From: Paramarasmius palmivorus | Lineage: Eukaryota; Basidiomycota; Agaricomycetes; Agaricales; Marasmiaceae | Direction of reading: 5' to 3' | DNA length: 64,000 nucleotides | NCBI GenBank assembly: GCA_037176845.1 | Contig: JAYKXP010000144.1 | Coordinates: 1 to 64,000, forward strand | Shown here: positions 47,148 to 59,279 of the stretch, piece after piece | Position numbering within the stretch: position 1 is the stretch's first letter | Layout of the letters: every line of letters starts with the position of its first letter | Position numbers and translations under genes: made by a program | The notes under the pieces: generated by a model | Databases searched by the model: none | Told to the model about the DNA's origin: nothing | Seen by the model: only the letters and a program-made list of their open reading frames with translations

Positions 47148-48209
47148 TGATGTTCCGTCACTTGGCTTGACGGTTCTGTACGCCATATCCACGCGCCGAG
47201 TTGCCTCTCGGTTTATATTTACAAGTTCTCCCTCGGATTCGGGTCGAGCCCCAACCTATACAGAAACAAAGAACACGAGGACAAACGCATAAGTAGTGTC
47301 CTCTGCCATCTGAGTCAACAAATAAGCTCGCCGCGGCTGCCAACAACGGCATGGTCAGTCTTCATTGCACCTTCGAGTTCTATCACGTACTCGCCGGATT
47401 AGATCATCTATCATTCCTTCGCAACCCTCACAGCTTTCCGTGTCGGCATTTCCAGAGAGTTTCTCTCTGTGCCCCGATTCTCGCTTGCGGCTTTAGTAGA
47501 TGATCAGAATCTGGTACATACATTGTCTGCGTGTATTGCTCTGAGGTGGTGCCACAACCCATGTACTAGTACATTACAGCGCAACATGCCTCTTCATCGA
47601 AATATGGAAGTAGAAGTAGGCTCAGGGTGGTGTGTTTATCAAGGTCAGGCTTAAAGTTCTTGTAAGTATATGTATTTTCTTCCAAGGAATTTGCATTTGT
47701 CCCTGCATATCTTAGTTTAATGCAAGCTAAGCGCTAAGCGCTAATCCGCTAATCCCCTGAAAGTTTGTGAGCTGAAGCTTGCCGGCCTTGTACTTGGGTG
47801 TTAAAAGTCGATTTTCATACAGTCATGAGCGCCTAGTATGTTTGCGGCCTCCGATGTTCTCGCTTGATATCCCCCATGGAGTTTGAGTACTCAAGTACTC
47901 ACCCCCGACTATCGCATATCAATGTCAGTAGAAGGGGTTTTGCGGATATGAATTGCGTGTTTTGGTTTGAAAGTTGAAAGCCGCTCATCGAAGGCGTGGG
48001 CGCTTGATCCATTATAAGGCGTCTGACTACAGCTGACCTTCCCAAGATTCAAGGTCTGATTCTTGAGTGGCGCCAATCAGTCCACTGCGGTTGGTCTATT
48101 GCTGTATAAGCACATTGCTATTGCACATATATCGGTTCGCTGTCGATTCGGATTAGAAGCACACGAGCACAAAGTTTCGGTTGGAGTTTCGGAATCATGT
48201 ACCAGTATC

Positions 48210-48269
48210 ATGCCGTTGTGCCGAAGTACCTACGGCAAGCCCAATCCTGTAGAGACGGCATCACGGCAT
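48210..48269. repeat. GC-rich inverted module 2
   Basis: Same arms as module 1, with a 32-base spacer. Confidence 0.7.
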
Positions 48270-48659
48270 TGTTATCCTGATCAGTTTGCGCCGAATCTCT
48301 GCCCATCGTTGCACTACCCCTGGCCACCGGCATCTATCTGGTAAGTGGATTTTTGCATTTGAAAAGTGTAGGTGTTTTGAGGTATTAAAGTTTCTGGGTT
48401 TCGAAAAGTACAAGGCAAACCAGGGTCGAAGTTGAGACTAAAAGTTACGGAGCTTGAGCACCTCGCTCGATATCCTCCATGGAGTTTGAGCGCTAACACA
48501 TTTAAGTAGCAAGGGCATCTGAACCCTAGTTTTCCATCTTAGCTGTGGACATATTCACGTATATAGAATACACGTCTTTCTTCTCAGAACACGAGCTGTA
48601 CATGGGCTCGGGGCGAGTTGGACGCGGTATGTTCGGAAGCTTGTACCGTGACTGTTGCT

Positions 48660-48730
48660 ATGCCGTTATGCCGAAGCAGTTAGATCATGGGACGTCAAGC
48701 CCAAATCCTGTAGAGACGGCATCACGGCAT
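48660..48730. repeat. GC-rich inverted module 3
   Basis: Arms ATGCCGTTATGCCG and CGGCATCACGGCAT with a 43-base spacer. Confidence 0.7.
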
Positions 48731-49855
48731 TGATGTTCCGTCCCCTCGCTTGACGGCTCTGTACGCCATATCCACGCGGCGAGTTGCCTGTCGGTTATAT
48801 ACATTTTATATTTTTACATTGTTCTCCTTCGGATTCGGGTCGAGCCCAACCTATACAGAAACAAAGAACACGAGGACAAACGCATAAGTAGTGTCCTCTG
48901 CCACCTGAGTCAACAAAGGAAAGCCGCTTAGTTTCTCATAGTAAGTATAAGCTCGCTGCCAACAGCGGCATGGTCAGTCTTCATTGCACCTTCGAGTTCT
49001 ATCACGTAGACAACAAAGGACTCGCCGGATTCGTTCTAAGTACATACAGATCATCTATCATTCCATCGCAACCCTCACAGCTTTGTGTTGACATAGGAAT
49101 GGCGAATTCCAGCGAGAGTTTCTCGCTCTAGTAGATGGTCAAATCTGGTACATACATTTTCTTTGCCTGTATTGCTCTGAGGTAGCAGTGCTGGTGGGTG
49201 CAACAGCCCATGTATACATCTGCATATCAAAGCACAACACGAGTGGTCGAAATATGGAAGTAGAAGCAAGCTCAGGCCCGTGGTGTGTTTATCAAGGTCA
49301 AGCTTAAAGTTGCATAGTGTTCTTGTAATGATATTTTCCTCCAAGGAATTTGCATCTATCCCTGCATATCTTAGTTTAATGCAAGCTAAGCGCTAATCCG
49401 CTAATCCCCTGAAAGTTTGTGAGCCGCAGAATATGCGCGGTAGTGTTCACCAGCCTTGTACCTTAGATGTTAAAAGTCAATAATCGTACAAGTTGCATAC
49501 AGTCATGAGCGCCTAGTACTACCTTTGCGGCCTCCGATGTTCTCGCTTGATATTCTCCATGGAGCTTGAGCGTCCGAGCACTCATCCCCGACTATCGCAC
49601 ATTCGTGCCAGTAGAAGGAGTTTTGCGGATATGAATTGCGCGTTTTGAAAGCCGCTCATCGAAGGCGTGGGCGCTTGATCCATCAAGGTGTCTGACTACA
49701 GCTGACCTTCCCAAGATTCAAGGTCTGATTCTTGTGTGGCGCCAATCAGTCCACTGCGGTTGGTCTATTGCTGTATAAGCACATTGCTATTGCACATATA
49801 TCGGTTCGCTGTCGATTCGGATTAGAAGCACACGAGCACAAAGTTTCGGTTGGAG

Positions 49856-49968
49856 GCGGCATAGCGGCGTCAATATGCTGTTTTAAATGGACGAATCGGA
49901 AGTCTGTGATGGTACTGTGCCGTTGTGCCGACGAATCTGGGAAGCACAGATCCTGTAGAAACGGCATA
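49856..49968. repeat. GC-rich inverted module 4
   Basis: Upstream arm CGGCATAGCGGCGT, then GTGCCGTTGTGCCG at 49917, then a shortened ACGGCAT arm at 49961. The order of arms differs from modules 1-3. Confidence 0.6.
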
Positions 49969-50160
49969 TATTCGTCACGTCGCCACATGTTCTATCGTTG
50001 CACTTCCACTACTGGGTTTCTGCCTTTGAAAAGTGTAGGTGTTTTTGGGTATTAGGGTTTGTGGGTTTTGAGAAGTACAGTTAAAAGTCAATGAGCTTGA
50101 GGCTTGAGCGCCTCGCTCGATATCGTTTGAGCGCTAACCATCTAAGTGGTAAAAGCATCT

Positions 50161-50660
50161 GAACCCTAGTTTTCCATCGCTGTGGGCGCTTGAAGCTTGA
50201 AGGCGTCTAAATGTAACTGACCTTCCCATCAGAAGGAAATGGTATCGATTCAAGGTCTGATTCTTACGGGCGCTAATCTGTTCACTGCGGGTTGGTCTAT
50301 TGCTCGCTGTGGGCTTGAAGGCCTCTAAAGTAACCGACCTTCTTCCCGAAATCCATTGAGGTTTGATTCTTGCGGCGCCAATCTGTCCACTGTAGTTAGT
50401 CTGGTTCCTGTCGATGAACATTGCCATTGTGCATTTTTAGGTTTGCTGTTGATTCGGATTAGTCCCTACTTCGCGTACATAGAACGAACAACGTACACTA
50501 TCTCTCTAATTTGAGTTTCAAGGTTCTGGGTCATTATACAGTAGCATGGAACTGAGACAGCGAGTTTACACGGCATAGCGGCATCAATACTGTTCTAGGT
50601 GGTGTTCGGAAGCATGGTATTGTGCCGTTGTGCCGAGTCATCAGATTATGACCCGGCGTG
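50161..50660. repeat. non-coding tandem repeat, partial unit 3
   Basis: Partial third unit holding two shortened copies of the CTGACCTTCC ... GGTCTGATTCTT ... GCGCCAATC block (about 50218 and 50336). Confidence 0.75.
50571..50634. repeat. GC-rich inverted module 5
   Basis: Arms CGGCATAGCGGCAT and GTGCCGTTGTGCCG, 36 bases apart, in the same order as the start of module 4. Confidence 0.65.
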
Positions 50661-51076
50661 TTCGGTACAACAGTCATGCCGTACGTACCGAGTTGCAGCC
50701 GGTTCTTGTAGTCATCGCACACACTGAAGGAGTGGTAGTCCAATAAACAATCCTTCATAACCATTCTGTCTATGTACGGACAAACAGGGAGCAGCACCAT
50801 GACCAAATATGTACAAGGAAGCCAGTATCAAACGGTGAGGTGAGTTTGGGAGGTGAACAGAGCAGGGGAGCAGGGCAATCCAGATAACAGATACAGGCGA
50901 GACATCACTAGAAAGCCACCGGGAAACCGGGAAGGACATGTATCGGGGGCTAGGGATGCAAGCGAAGGAAGGCCGGAAGGGCCCCTCCTCATCGAGGCCT
51001 TTTAACTGCGAAAACAATTGTAAGCAAATAAAACACGCATTTCACACGACGGGGATCCATAGTCGAGGGCGAGGGG

Positions 51077-54000
51077 TTAACCACTCGTTTGTTGTCCCTT
51101 GACTGCGACTGCAACCCACTTTTCCTTCTTGGCTGCTGCTGAAGCTGAAGCGTCCTTGTCCGACTCATCCTCCGTGGAGGTCACGCTCTCTTCAGTGTCA
51201 GCATCAACACCGGTGGTGTTTTCGGATTCCGAGTTGGAGGAGGATGATGAGTCGCTGGAGGACTGGGTCTCACTGGACTGTGCTGTTGGTGTGGACGACG
51301 ATGCTGGTGTAGACTCTGTCGTACTCGTGCTGGTTGACGATTCACTCTTGGTAGCGCTATCGACGCGGATGACTTTCTTTGCTTTTGATGCACGCTCTTT
51401 GCGCTCAAGTTTCTAGGGTGGTTCATCAGTACCAGGAAGGGCTAAAGAAAGATGAATCACGTACTTCTTTTGCCTCCTGTTGCTCTTTCTGTAATAAACG
51501 GCCAGCAGTCAGCATCGTATCCTGAACAGGAGCAAGGATTGTATTACCTCCTTACTCTCCTTTTCCTCACGCTACGAGATGACATGTAAGCGAACAAAAA
51601 CGAGGAAACGAATCTAGACACATACCTCCTTCTTTTCCTTCTCTTCTGCTTCCTTCTTCTCCTTCGCCTCGCGCTAGAATGAAATAACACTATCAGTAAC
51701 CGCGTCGCGAAGTTCCAACAAAAAGGGAAATCAAAGAACCTCTGCTTTCTCCTTCTTGAGCTTCTCCCTCATCTCTCGCTCCGAGATGACCCATTCAGCA
51801 ACCTCATCGACGCACTCTCTTGGGCGAGTCTTGTTCTTGAGCAAGTATCCTTGAAGAGCTGCTACACTAAGCTCATCCTCTGGAATCGCCTCTGCAAACT
51901 TTTTAGCGAGTTCCGTGATCTCTTCTTCGCTGAGCAAAGGAATAGCATGTGTTGCCTTCTTGCGTTTGGATCCGGGGAGATTGCGTTGCGAGGCATCTGG
52001 CTCTGACTGCGAGGACGATGATGACGACGACGAGGCTGTGTCCTTTGGTTGAAAAGGGAAGAAGCATTTGAAGATCCCTTCCGCTTGCCATTTGGTTGCG
52101 TGGGTGAAGTTTACCCAAACATCCATACGGCCGGGACGACTCAATGCGGGGTCCAGACGCTCAATATGGTTTGTTGTAGCAAAAAGGAGTCTGTAAGGAG
52201 ATATCAAGAATTAGAACAGTTCGGGATGGAGATGAAAGCGGGGAACAGCATGGAAGACGGGAAGGGTGTGGGATAGGAAATGAGATGGTCAAACGCTGAC
52301 GCTCAATGCGACAGATCGTCAAAATCGAAGCTGCGAATGTGATAGGGATGTAAAGATAAATTAAAGAACATACCTTCCTTCCGCAGCTGCGACACCATCT
52401 AAACTGTTCAATAAACCTGACAAAGACAACGTAGACCCATCATTGTTGTTGTTATCCGAGTCTTTTCCGAAGACGCCGTGGACTCCTTGGGAGCGCCCGT
52501 TGAATTGGCATCACGACTCACAGAACGTGTGAAGGCCGCGTCCAAATCTTCCAAAAGTAATATACATCTAATAAGGTTCATATCATGTCATGACATATTG
52601 GAAAATAGACAGCGAAGCGACTCTTACCTGGACGGAACGTGGCCCATCAGGGTCGTCAAAGTGTTATCACTCATCCTTTGGGTTAAACTCGTGTCAGCGG
52701 ATAACGGGAGATAGCGGGAAGTATAGCTTACCCCTTGGATGATAGCGAAACGACGTAAATGTCAAGACCAAGCTCTCCGGCCAGCGAGTGGATGAGTGAG
52801 GTCTTACCGCTATGAAGTGCAACGTGTCAGTTCTACCTCATGTCCGGCCAAAGCGCAATGAAGCCAAATTTACCTTCCGGGTACTCCATGCAACAAATAT
52901 CCCCTACGGAATGGAATTCCTAAAACACCAGTTATAGTTACCGCTTGTACGTGTCTTCGGAGATAATAACATACCCCTCTCAGCGTACCTGTAAAGAGAC
53001 AGGCGTGTCAATAATGAGAAATATACAAGACAGAATTAACACATACCAGTCTTCTGATGCCAGGAAGTCCTTGCAATCCGCGAGAAGCATATCCTTCACT
53101 CCGGGTTGCAAAACAATCGAACTCATCGGACGTTTCTGGCGAGCACCGTTCCATCTCCAACAACCATAAGTGCTGAGCGAGTGAAGATGATGGTGGAAAG
53201 GAGAAGGAAAATAAGCGATGAAGAAAAAGCAAGAAAGATCGGGATCAATACATGGGACCTCGATGATGTAAGTGGGGAAGCTTACGTATCAGCCATGAAT
53301 ATATGGACACGATGCTCAGCGTCCTTTTCGTATTCCCGTTTTGCATCAAGAACGAGTTTTTTGAGAATGTCGTTGTTGCGGGCCACGACGCTATCCAAAG
53401 GAAAGAAAGGGGATATTAACCATCAGCCTCTCGTCAACCCTGGAGCATCGGCGGAGAAACGCAGCGGGAAACACGGAAAATGACCATACCTGACTTTTAT
53501 CGACGCGCCGTGTCCGTAATCGGGGTAACGCTTGGTCCTGGTTATCTGCGCAGGACTTTGTCAGTGATGAATTAATTTTGACGAGGGGTTTTCGCTTACT
53601 CTGAGCCAATGTCCACGGTAGTAAATTGTATGAGTCGTGTCTGGGAAGGAAGTAGTGTTAAGTTTGATAGCACGAGTGTCGGAATGAATGAAAGTGATGC
53701 TTACCGACGCTAGGCATAAACGCCACCTTGCGTTTCCGACGACCGTGGACAAGAGTTTCATCATCTTCCTCCTCTTCATCCAAATCCCCCGTAGATGACT
53801 GGGTGATGCCATGTCTACTAATGGAACGTGTAGTGATCTCGAATTCGCGACTGCGTCCCCAGGCGGGTTGCTAAGTGTGGCTCATGAGTCATTCAACGTC
53901 GGGAACTGTAGGGGGCAATGATGCCAACCTTTGACAACCAGTGCATCAACCTGCGGAGCAACAGCAGCTATGTGAGTAAGACAGGAAAGTGCGATTCCGA

Positions 54001-54319
54001 AAGGTGGCGTACCAGTCATAGGGATAGTCTTCTTGGTTAAAGTGTGCGGTAAGGAAGAATGCTATGCAACATTCATGTCAATGACGCGTTACACGTTAAG
54101 AAACAGCTACACACAGTCGATGAACCCATTCCATGCCGATACCGAGACCCTTCGTGCTGGTTTCTACTGTTCCTCCAATGACCACTAGTTTCTGCAAGGT
54201 AATATCCGGGACTGAGCAAATAATATAGGTACCATTTCAAAGCGAAAGCATACCAAGGTATCCTGTATAGGACCGGTAGTAGACATTAAGGGTGAGACCA
54301 AATTCTTCAAGGTATCCAT
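51077..54319 (-). CDS. BCS1-like AAA ATPase with charged micro-exon tail
   Basis: Many short exons on the minus strand (roughly 17-19). The first is [16 protein letters not shown] (ATG at 54319); the last is 51412-51077. The N-terminal BCS1 domain reads [20 protein letters not shown] then [12 protein letters not shown]. The AAA module has [20 protein letters not shown] (Walker A, split by an intron at about 52810-52875), [12 protein letters not shown] (Walker B), LLFATTNH and [15 protein letters not shown] (arginine finger). A C-terminal extension is Lys/Glu-rich, then Ser-rich. BCS1 threads the Rieske protein across the inner mitochondrial membrane. The expanded mushroom paralogues with long tails are probably also membrane AAA proteins of unknown client. 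I see no frame break in the parts I joined, but not every exon border was verified. Confidence 0.85.
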
Positions 54320-57300
54320 GGTGTATACCAGATACTAGGGGGACGAATATGGGAGAAGGAAGAAGGCAGAAACTATAGCGCTAAGCGCAGTCTTTATATG
54401 AGTGCCACGAGGCAACCGAAAAGAGGGTATACGTCCGCGGCAATTTCGTCCCTTTATTCGGCCCTATCCCGGATGGGAAACCTGCCACCGCCATTTTCAT
54501 TATTCCACTTCATCTTTCATTAGAAACCGCATTCAAGTTTACGTCTCTCTAATACCATCCTTAGGTTCTACGTACAAGTCTTGAACCTAGTCCCTTTCAT
54601 CGTAGGCAAGTGCGGAAACTCGTGCCGCTAAATGCCGCGCCGCCGGCTATGATTCGCACACGTTTCCGCCGTCAAGCGCCTCAACTCCTTATAGCTTCTA
54701 AGTCCTTCTTGTTTGTACGCCTTGCGAAGAACCTAGAAGCAAAGATTGCCCCCACTTTCGTCCCCCAACTTCCAAAACTAACATCTTCCGAGTTGCACGT
54801 GGCGAGCCAGAGGTAATAAGATGTGGCATATGCGTTGAGAGGGACACCGTAGACTCTCAGCCGCAAACCCGAGTCTGTGAAATTCGTTTCCATATCTCCG
54901 GGTCACGTCTGATTTCGGTAAGGGCAGATCTTCAGAGAAGCTTGATCTAGCAATTCAGATTCGAGTTTCGAAGGCACCCATGACGAAGATTGAGAGATTC
55001 GATGTCCAAGTTGGAATTTGACAGGTAGCAGCAAAGGAAAGAACATACAAGCCATTCTCTAGATTCCGTTCTATTCCGCTATGTGTACACGCCGCCACTG
55101 GTACGGGGTAATTATGAAAACAAATGTGACGTTGGGCCTTGCGTTGAAGATGCGTGCATGGGTCCTTTTAGCGAGGGCAGGGAAGAGAAACATACCCATC
55201 AACGAGTACAAGTACATCATGGATATGTCACCGATGCACCTCCGCAAGATAGCACACATGATTCCAAGTGATCTGAGAATGAAAAGTGAGTCTGGGCCGG
55301 GTCAAAATGAATGAAATGACATATAGTATCATCGAAGGAAGAGCGAGATGAGTCTTACAGTCTTGTCTATTACGATAAATGGACGCGCTTGTCAAGACAG
55401 TGGAGCTTTTTCGAAGATACAGCTATAGCCAGTGACTCAGAGACTGATTCACTGACAGCAATAGACCGACCGCAGTAGACAGATTAGCGCCGCAAGAGTC
55501 AGACCTGGTATTGATACCCCGTTTGCTTCTGATGGATTTGGAAAGGTCAGTTATTCCGCAGGATACCAGTTAGGCGCCCCTAAGCGCCCACAGCAACGCC
55601 TTCGGAGATTCAGGAGTGCGATGGAAAACAGGGCTCAAATGCCCGTAGATGAGTACCAAAGCACATTGCGAAATATCCGGACAATGTCCTTTTGAGGATG
55701 GCTCACCGCTAGTTCTAGTATAAGAGGGTTTGCGCCCCATATTATCCCATGTCAAAATGGAAGAACTTCGAGGTGATTGAACGCTTACCATAGTCGCTTG
55801 AATCTATTCTGGGGCCCGGTGAAAAAAATGGAAGACCCTGATTGTGATACTATGTATTGCTGAGTTGCGGTTCCGGTAAATCACTAAAATGTGCTGTGTT
55901 GTGAGAATGGGAACAGGCACCTTTGAATATTTCGAGGGATTCACATCGTTCTTCTTAGCGTTAATCATAAGACTTCCCGACGACAGAAAACGGACCCCGA
56001 ATTCCTATTCTCTTGAACACAAAGGAGAAGTGCGGTTCTTGTCGTTTCTTGTTATTCCAGGAATACACGCCGAGGCCGACAAATGATAGCGATGTTGATG
56101 CAGTGTGTGTTTTAATCACCGCGTCTACTCCTGGGGTAGGGACAATGGTGTAGAGCGAACTTCGAAGAAATCTCGGTAGAATGGAGACCGCAGGTACCAT
56201 GGATTCGATTCCGGGGTTTGACAAAGGAAAACTTTGGCAACAATAATAGATAGTTATCAGGTACAAATTGAGCGCCTGATCGTGGTGAGGTTGAGCGCTT
56301 CCAACAGCTTTGAAGTAAAAGCTAGGCGCTACTTAGTGACGCCCAACCACTGACAGTGGGTGCTCAATGAAATGGTCGCAAGTATGGTTGGATCCGAAGG
56401 AGGTCGGTTCCGAGAGCGAAAGAAGCACGCTAAAATCGTCACAAGCGGTGGAGTTCAAATGAGTATAGTTGAAAGGCACATACACATTTCTGGCCAGTGC
56501 GAGATTTCCTCTGGATTGAAATAGAACAATGAAGCCCGATATGGGGAGCCTGTACCCTAAGGATGATGTTGCCGAGATTCAGTGACTTGGGTGGCGTATA
56601 GGTAGCGCGAATCAATTCAGGAAGTCTCTACATAGCATTGGCGAATGGAGTCAACCTTGAGGATACGGGATAACGCACCCATTGATTCATAAGGAAGGGT
56701 TTTGCCAATTGTTAAGCCAAGCAGCACAATATGCCCTTTGAATACGGACCTTGGCTTGCTTGGGCTCAACGGGGAAGTCAGTTTCCGGCCCCAGAGGGCA
56801 ATTAACAGGACAAGCTGATGTTCATAGTTGAAGGCTGTCCTTGAGGTGGCGGGTCCTGACTCCTCTCGTTAACTCTCGTTAGTGGATAGCGATTCTTGAA
56901 AATGAAAAGATAGTAAGTTGCCAGGGAACAGACACCGGTATCCTTTCAATGAGAGTAAGTACTCGTGTTCATCTTCTCTTACCCAAGAAAGGCAAATTCC
57001 GTGTTGGTTGCCCACGCTCTGCACTTCGGGCTTGACGGATACAGCGCGGCAAAAGAATACAGGTTCTTCTACCCGCTGGAGTTCTTGTGGCCGTCGGATG
57101 GGTTATTGAAATCCCTTCTCCTTGAGGCTAAACAACATGCAAGTACAAGACCAACAGTTCAACAGGAATATAGGGGTAAAAACCACACTTACGTCTTAAA
57201 CACGTAAATAGATAAACGGGACCGGATTTGTGTTATCTTGCATATGTCGATGAACTTTATTCCCTGAATCGACGCTGATTGAATGCCGAGATCGAAGGGT

Positions 57301-59279
57301 AGACGACAGAAACACGTACTTGAAGAACCCTGATTGGGCAGCATTGCTACCATGACCATCCACGATAATGTGATCTCAAACCTTGGTGAATGAAAGAAGT
57401 TTTAATAATGAGCAATCAGTGTCATCGAGAAGAGGCGAAGATCATTTCCGATATACGCCAACGTTCGCGTACAAGAATCACGCAACTTGGGATTAACTTG
57501 ATTGCAAACTTGATTTATGACTGACAATCGCGAGCATTGAAGGGAAGATGTGCCACTCACCGATAAGTAACATTGCTATTGGCTCCGTTTGTATGCATGC
57601 ATGAACATGACAAGGCAAACGTAAAATTCTTCTTTCAGGTCAACGTAAGGGCAGTTAACTGTCAGTGAGCACGAGTGAGCATGGAACACCCATGGATTCT
57701 ATGGGAACAGAGTCATGACCTACGAGTCTACAAGCACCTTGACTAGAGTGTTTCGACGGGCAATGAGTCAGAGGAACTTGAACTGCAAGAATTCGAATCC
57801 ACGAAGGATACATCATAAACGAGAGCAAGAAACTTGAAAGGGATGCCGTGAGAGTCGAATCCAAAGAATATGTAAGTGCATCCTTTCTGAAATCTGGAAT
57901 GTGATTGTCTGCTGCTGCTGCAAGCCTGAAACTTGAAGAGGAGAACTGAAGTTGCCAGCGTCGGTTAAGGCCTTTGTGGGAGAGCAACGCCCTTGCGGAG
58001 TGACGAACGAGTGATTCCTGGTGGTATATGACAATAGCCATTTGTGCGTGGTATCAGCTCCTGGTTCAGGGGAAAGTCTCCTAAGATCGTCGTGGTCTGA
58101 GACGGGCAGAAATTCAAATAGCATCACAATTGTCGACACGCGTCAGTTTTCGAATTTCCCACGTTTGCCCTCCTTCCGATGTTCGCTAACTGCAGAGAAT
58201 GTTCGAAAGTACAGTGGTCAACGACGATGGATGATGATTGTGCAGATCTGTGAGTGTACATATACATAGTGCTACATTAGGTGTTTGTTTCATGTAAATG
58301 CGTTACATTTAAACTCGTCGAGTGGTTGATGTATCCCTTTATTGACAGTGTCAGCGCAACGTGATATAAAAATCAACAAGGCTTACTAGTGTGTATGGTA
58401 GAGCTGTCGTTGTTCTCCTGCGGGCCTGACGGAGGTGGAAATGTTGTGGGCGTGGACGAGGTGGCCCTGCTACGGCTAGCTAGTCACTACTTCAGGTAGA
58501 CGGAGAGCGAACTGCTAGAGCTGACCCAAAACGTAACGGTAAAGCTACTGCCGCTGTCACTAACCAGAAAGACGAGGATTTGCAAAAGACCATTGTTGTA
58601 TAGTTTGACGGAACCACAAGAGTGTTTTGTCATTCCCATTCTTGTAGGGGTTTTTTCGGGCGAAGCGCTGATTCGTTTCAACCCTGGCGAAGGAGAAAGG
58701 ATCAAGTCAGGTCAGTTTTACGATCGCTTCGTGGGCAGAGCAGGTCGAGGACTTGACAGAGGTAGGTCCACGTGTAGGGAGTGGAATCCAACAGAAGGTG
58801 ACGCAGCGCGGAATACACAATCGGCCAATCGCAGTCGAGACTTTCCATCTGTCGTCCAGACCACTAGCAACGGCTACGAGAACGACACAATATTGGTCAA
58901 AGCGACGCACATTACAGGAGAAGCGTGAAACGCACCAACAAGGTGAGCGTGTTGGACTGTCATGAACACAGATATTATCCTTCAAGATTCCTTGCCTTTC
59001 CGTCCTTGCATCCCTCATATTGCATAGTACACTTGAGGACTGTATTGTAGGTACTTCCAGTGTCATCAGACTCCTAGGGCCAGGCAGGACGACGTGATAA
59101 TCTTTAAAGGCGTTATACCAGAAACGCAGTCTTAGGTATTCCAGGGACACTCACATTCATACTGATTGGGGTAACGTAGCAATACTGGGAACAACAGTTT
59201 GGTGGGTGCCAGTGTCAGACTGAGTTGGGAGAGTCACGGTAATAGTAAGTATCGGTGAAAGAGCGCAATGTGCAGTGAT
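54320..59279. other. 5-kb stretch with no recognisable gene
   Basis: Open frames are short and unrelated to any family I know. A coding-like repeat with a partner at 24884-25095 lies at 54840-55016. A 5' leader for the BCS1-like gene is likely in the first 100 bases. The remainder may be decayed genes or regulatory DNA. Confidence 0.4.
54840..55016 (+). repeat. coding-like repeat (partner at 24884-25095)
   Basis: Reads FGKGRSSEKLDLAIQIRV then SKAPMTKIERFDVQV. The other copy is in opposite orientation 30 kb away. Flanks are unrelated, so the shared piece is short. Confidence 0.65.

Larger units (their letters stand above)
46940..48540. repeat. non-coding tandem repeat, unit 1
   Basis: First unit of an array with a period of about 1.57-1.67 kb. 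Landmarks repeated in unit 2 are ATTCACGTATATAGAATACA (46988 and 48553), the block around GACGGTTCTGTACGCCATAT, GCTAATCCGCTAATCCCCTG, GGATATGAATTGCG and GCGCCAATCAGTCCACTGCGG (48070 and 49739). No ATG-initiated frame of useful length is shared. Confidence 0.85.
48541..50160. repeat. non-coding tandem repeat, unit 2
   Basis: Second unit of the array, diverged from unit 1 by short indels and extra inserts (for example ACAACAAAGGA repeated near 48911 and 49010). A shared open frame (about 48063 in unit 1 and 49732 in unit 2) has no ATG and follows simply from nucleotide identity. Confidence 0.85.

Noticed and set aside
48063..50055. Matching open frames in repeat units 1 and 2 (about 48063-48344 and 49732-50055) that share about 40 residues.
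   Set aside because: Neither frame has an ATG at its start, the surrounding repeat is non-coding, and the shared peptide follows simply from nucleotide identity of the tandem units.
58021..58928. Several 70-110 codon frames in the 54-59 kb stretch.
   Set aside because: They overlap on both strands, lack motifs and splice context, and have the lengths expected by chance in this base composition.
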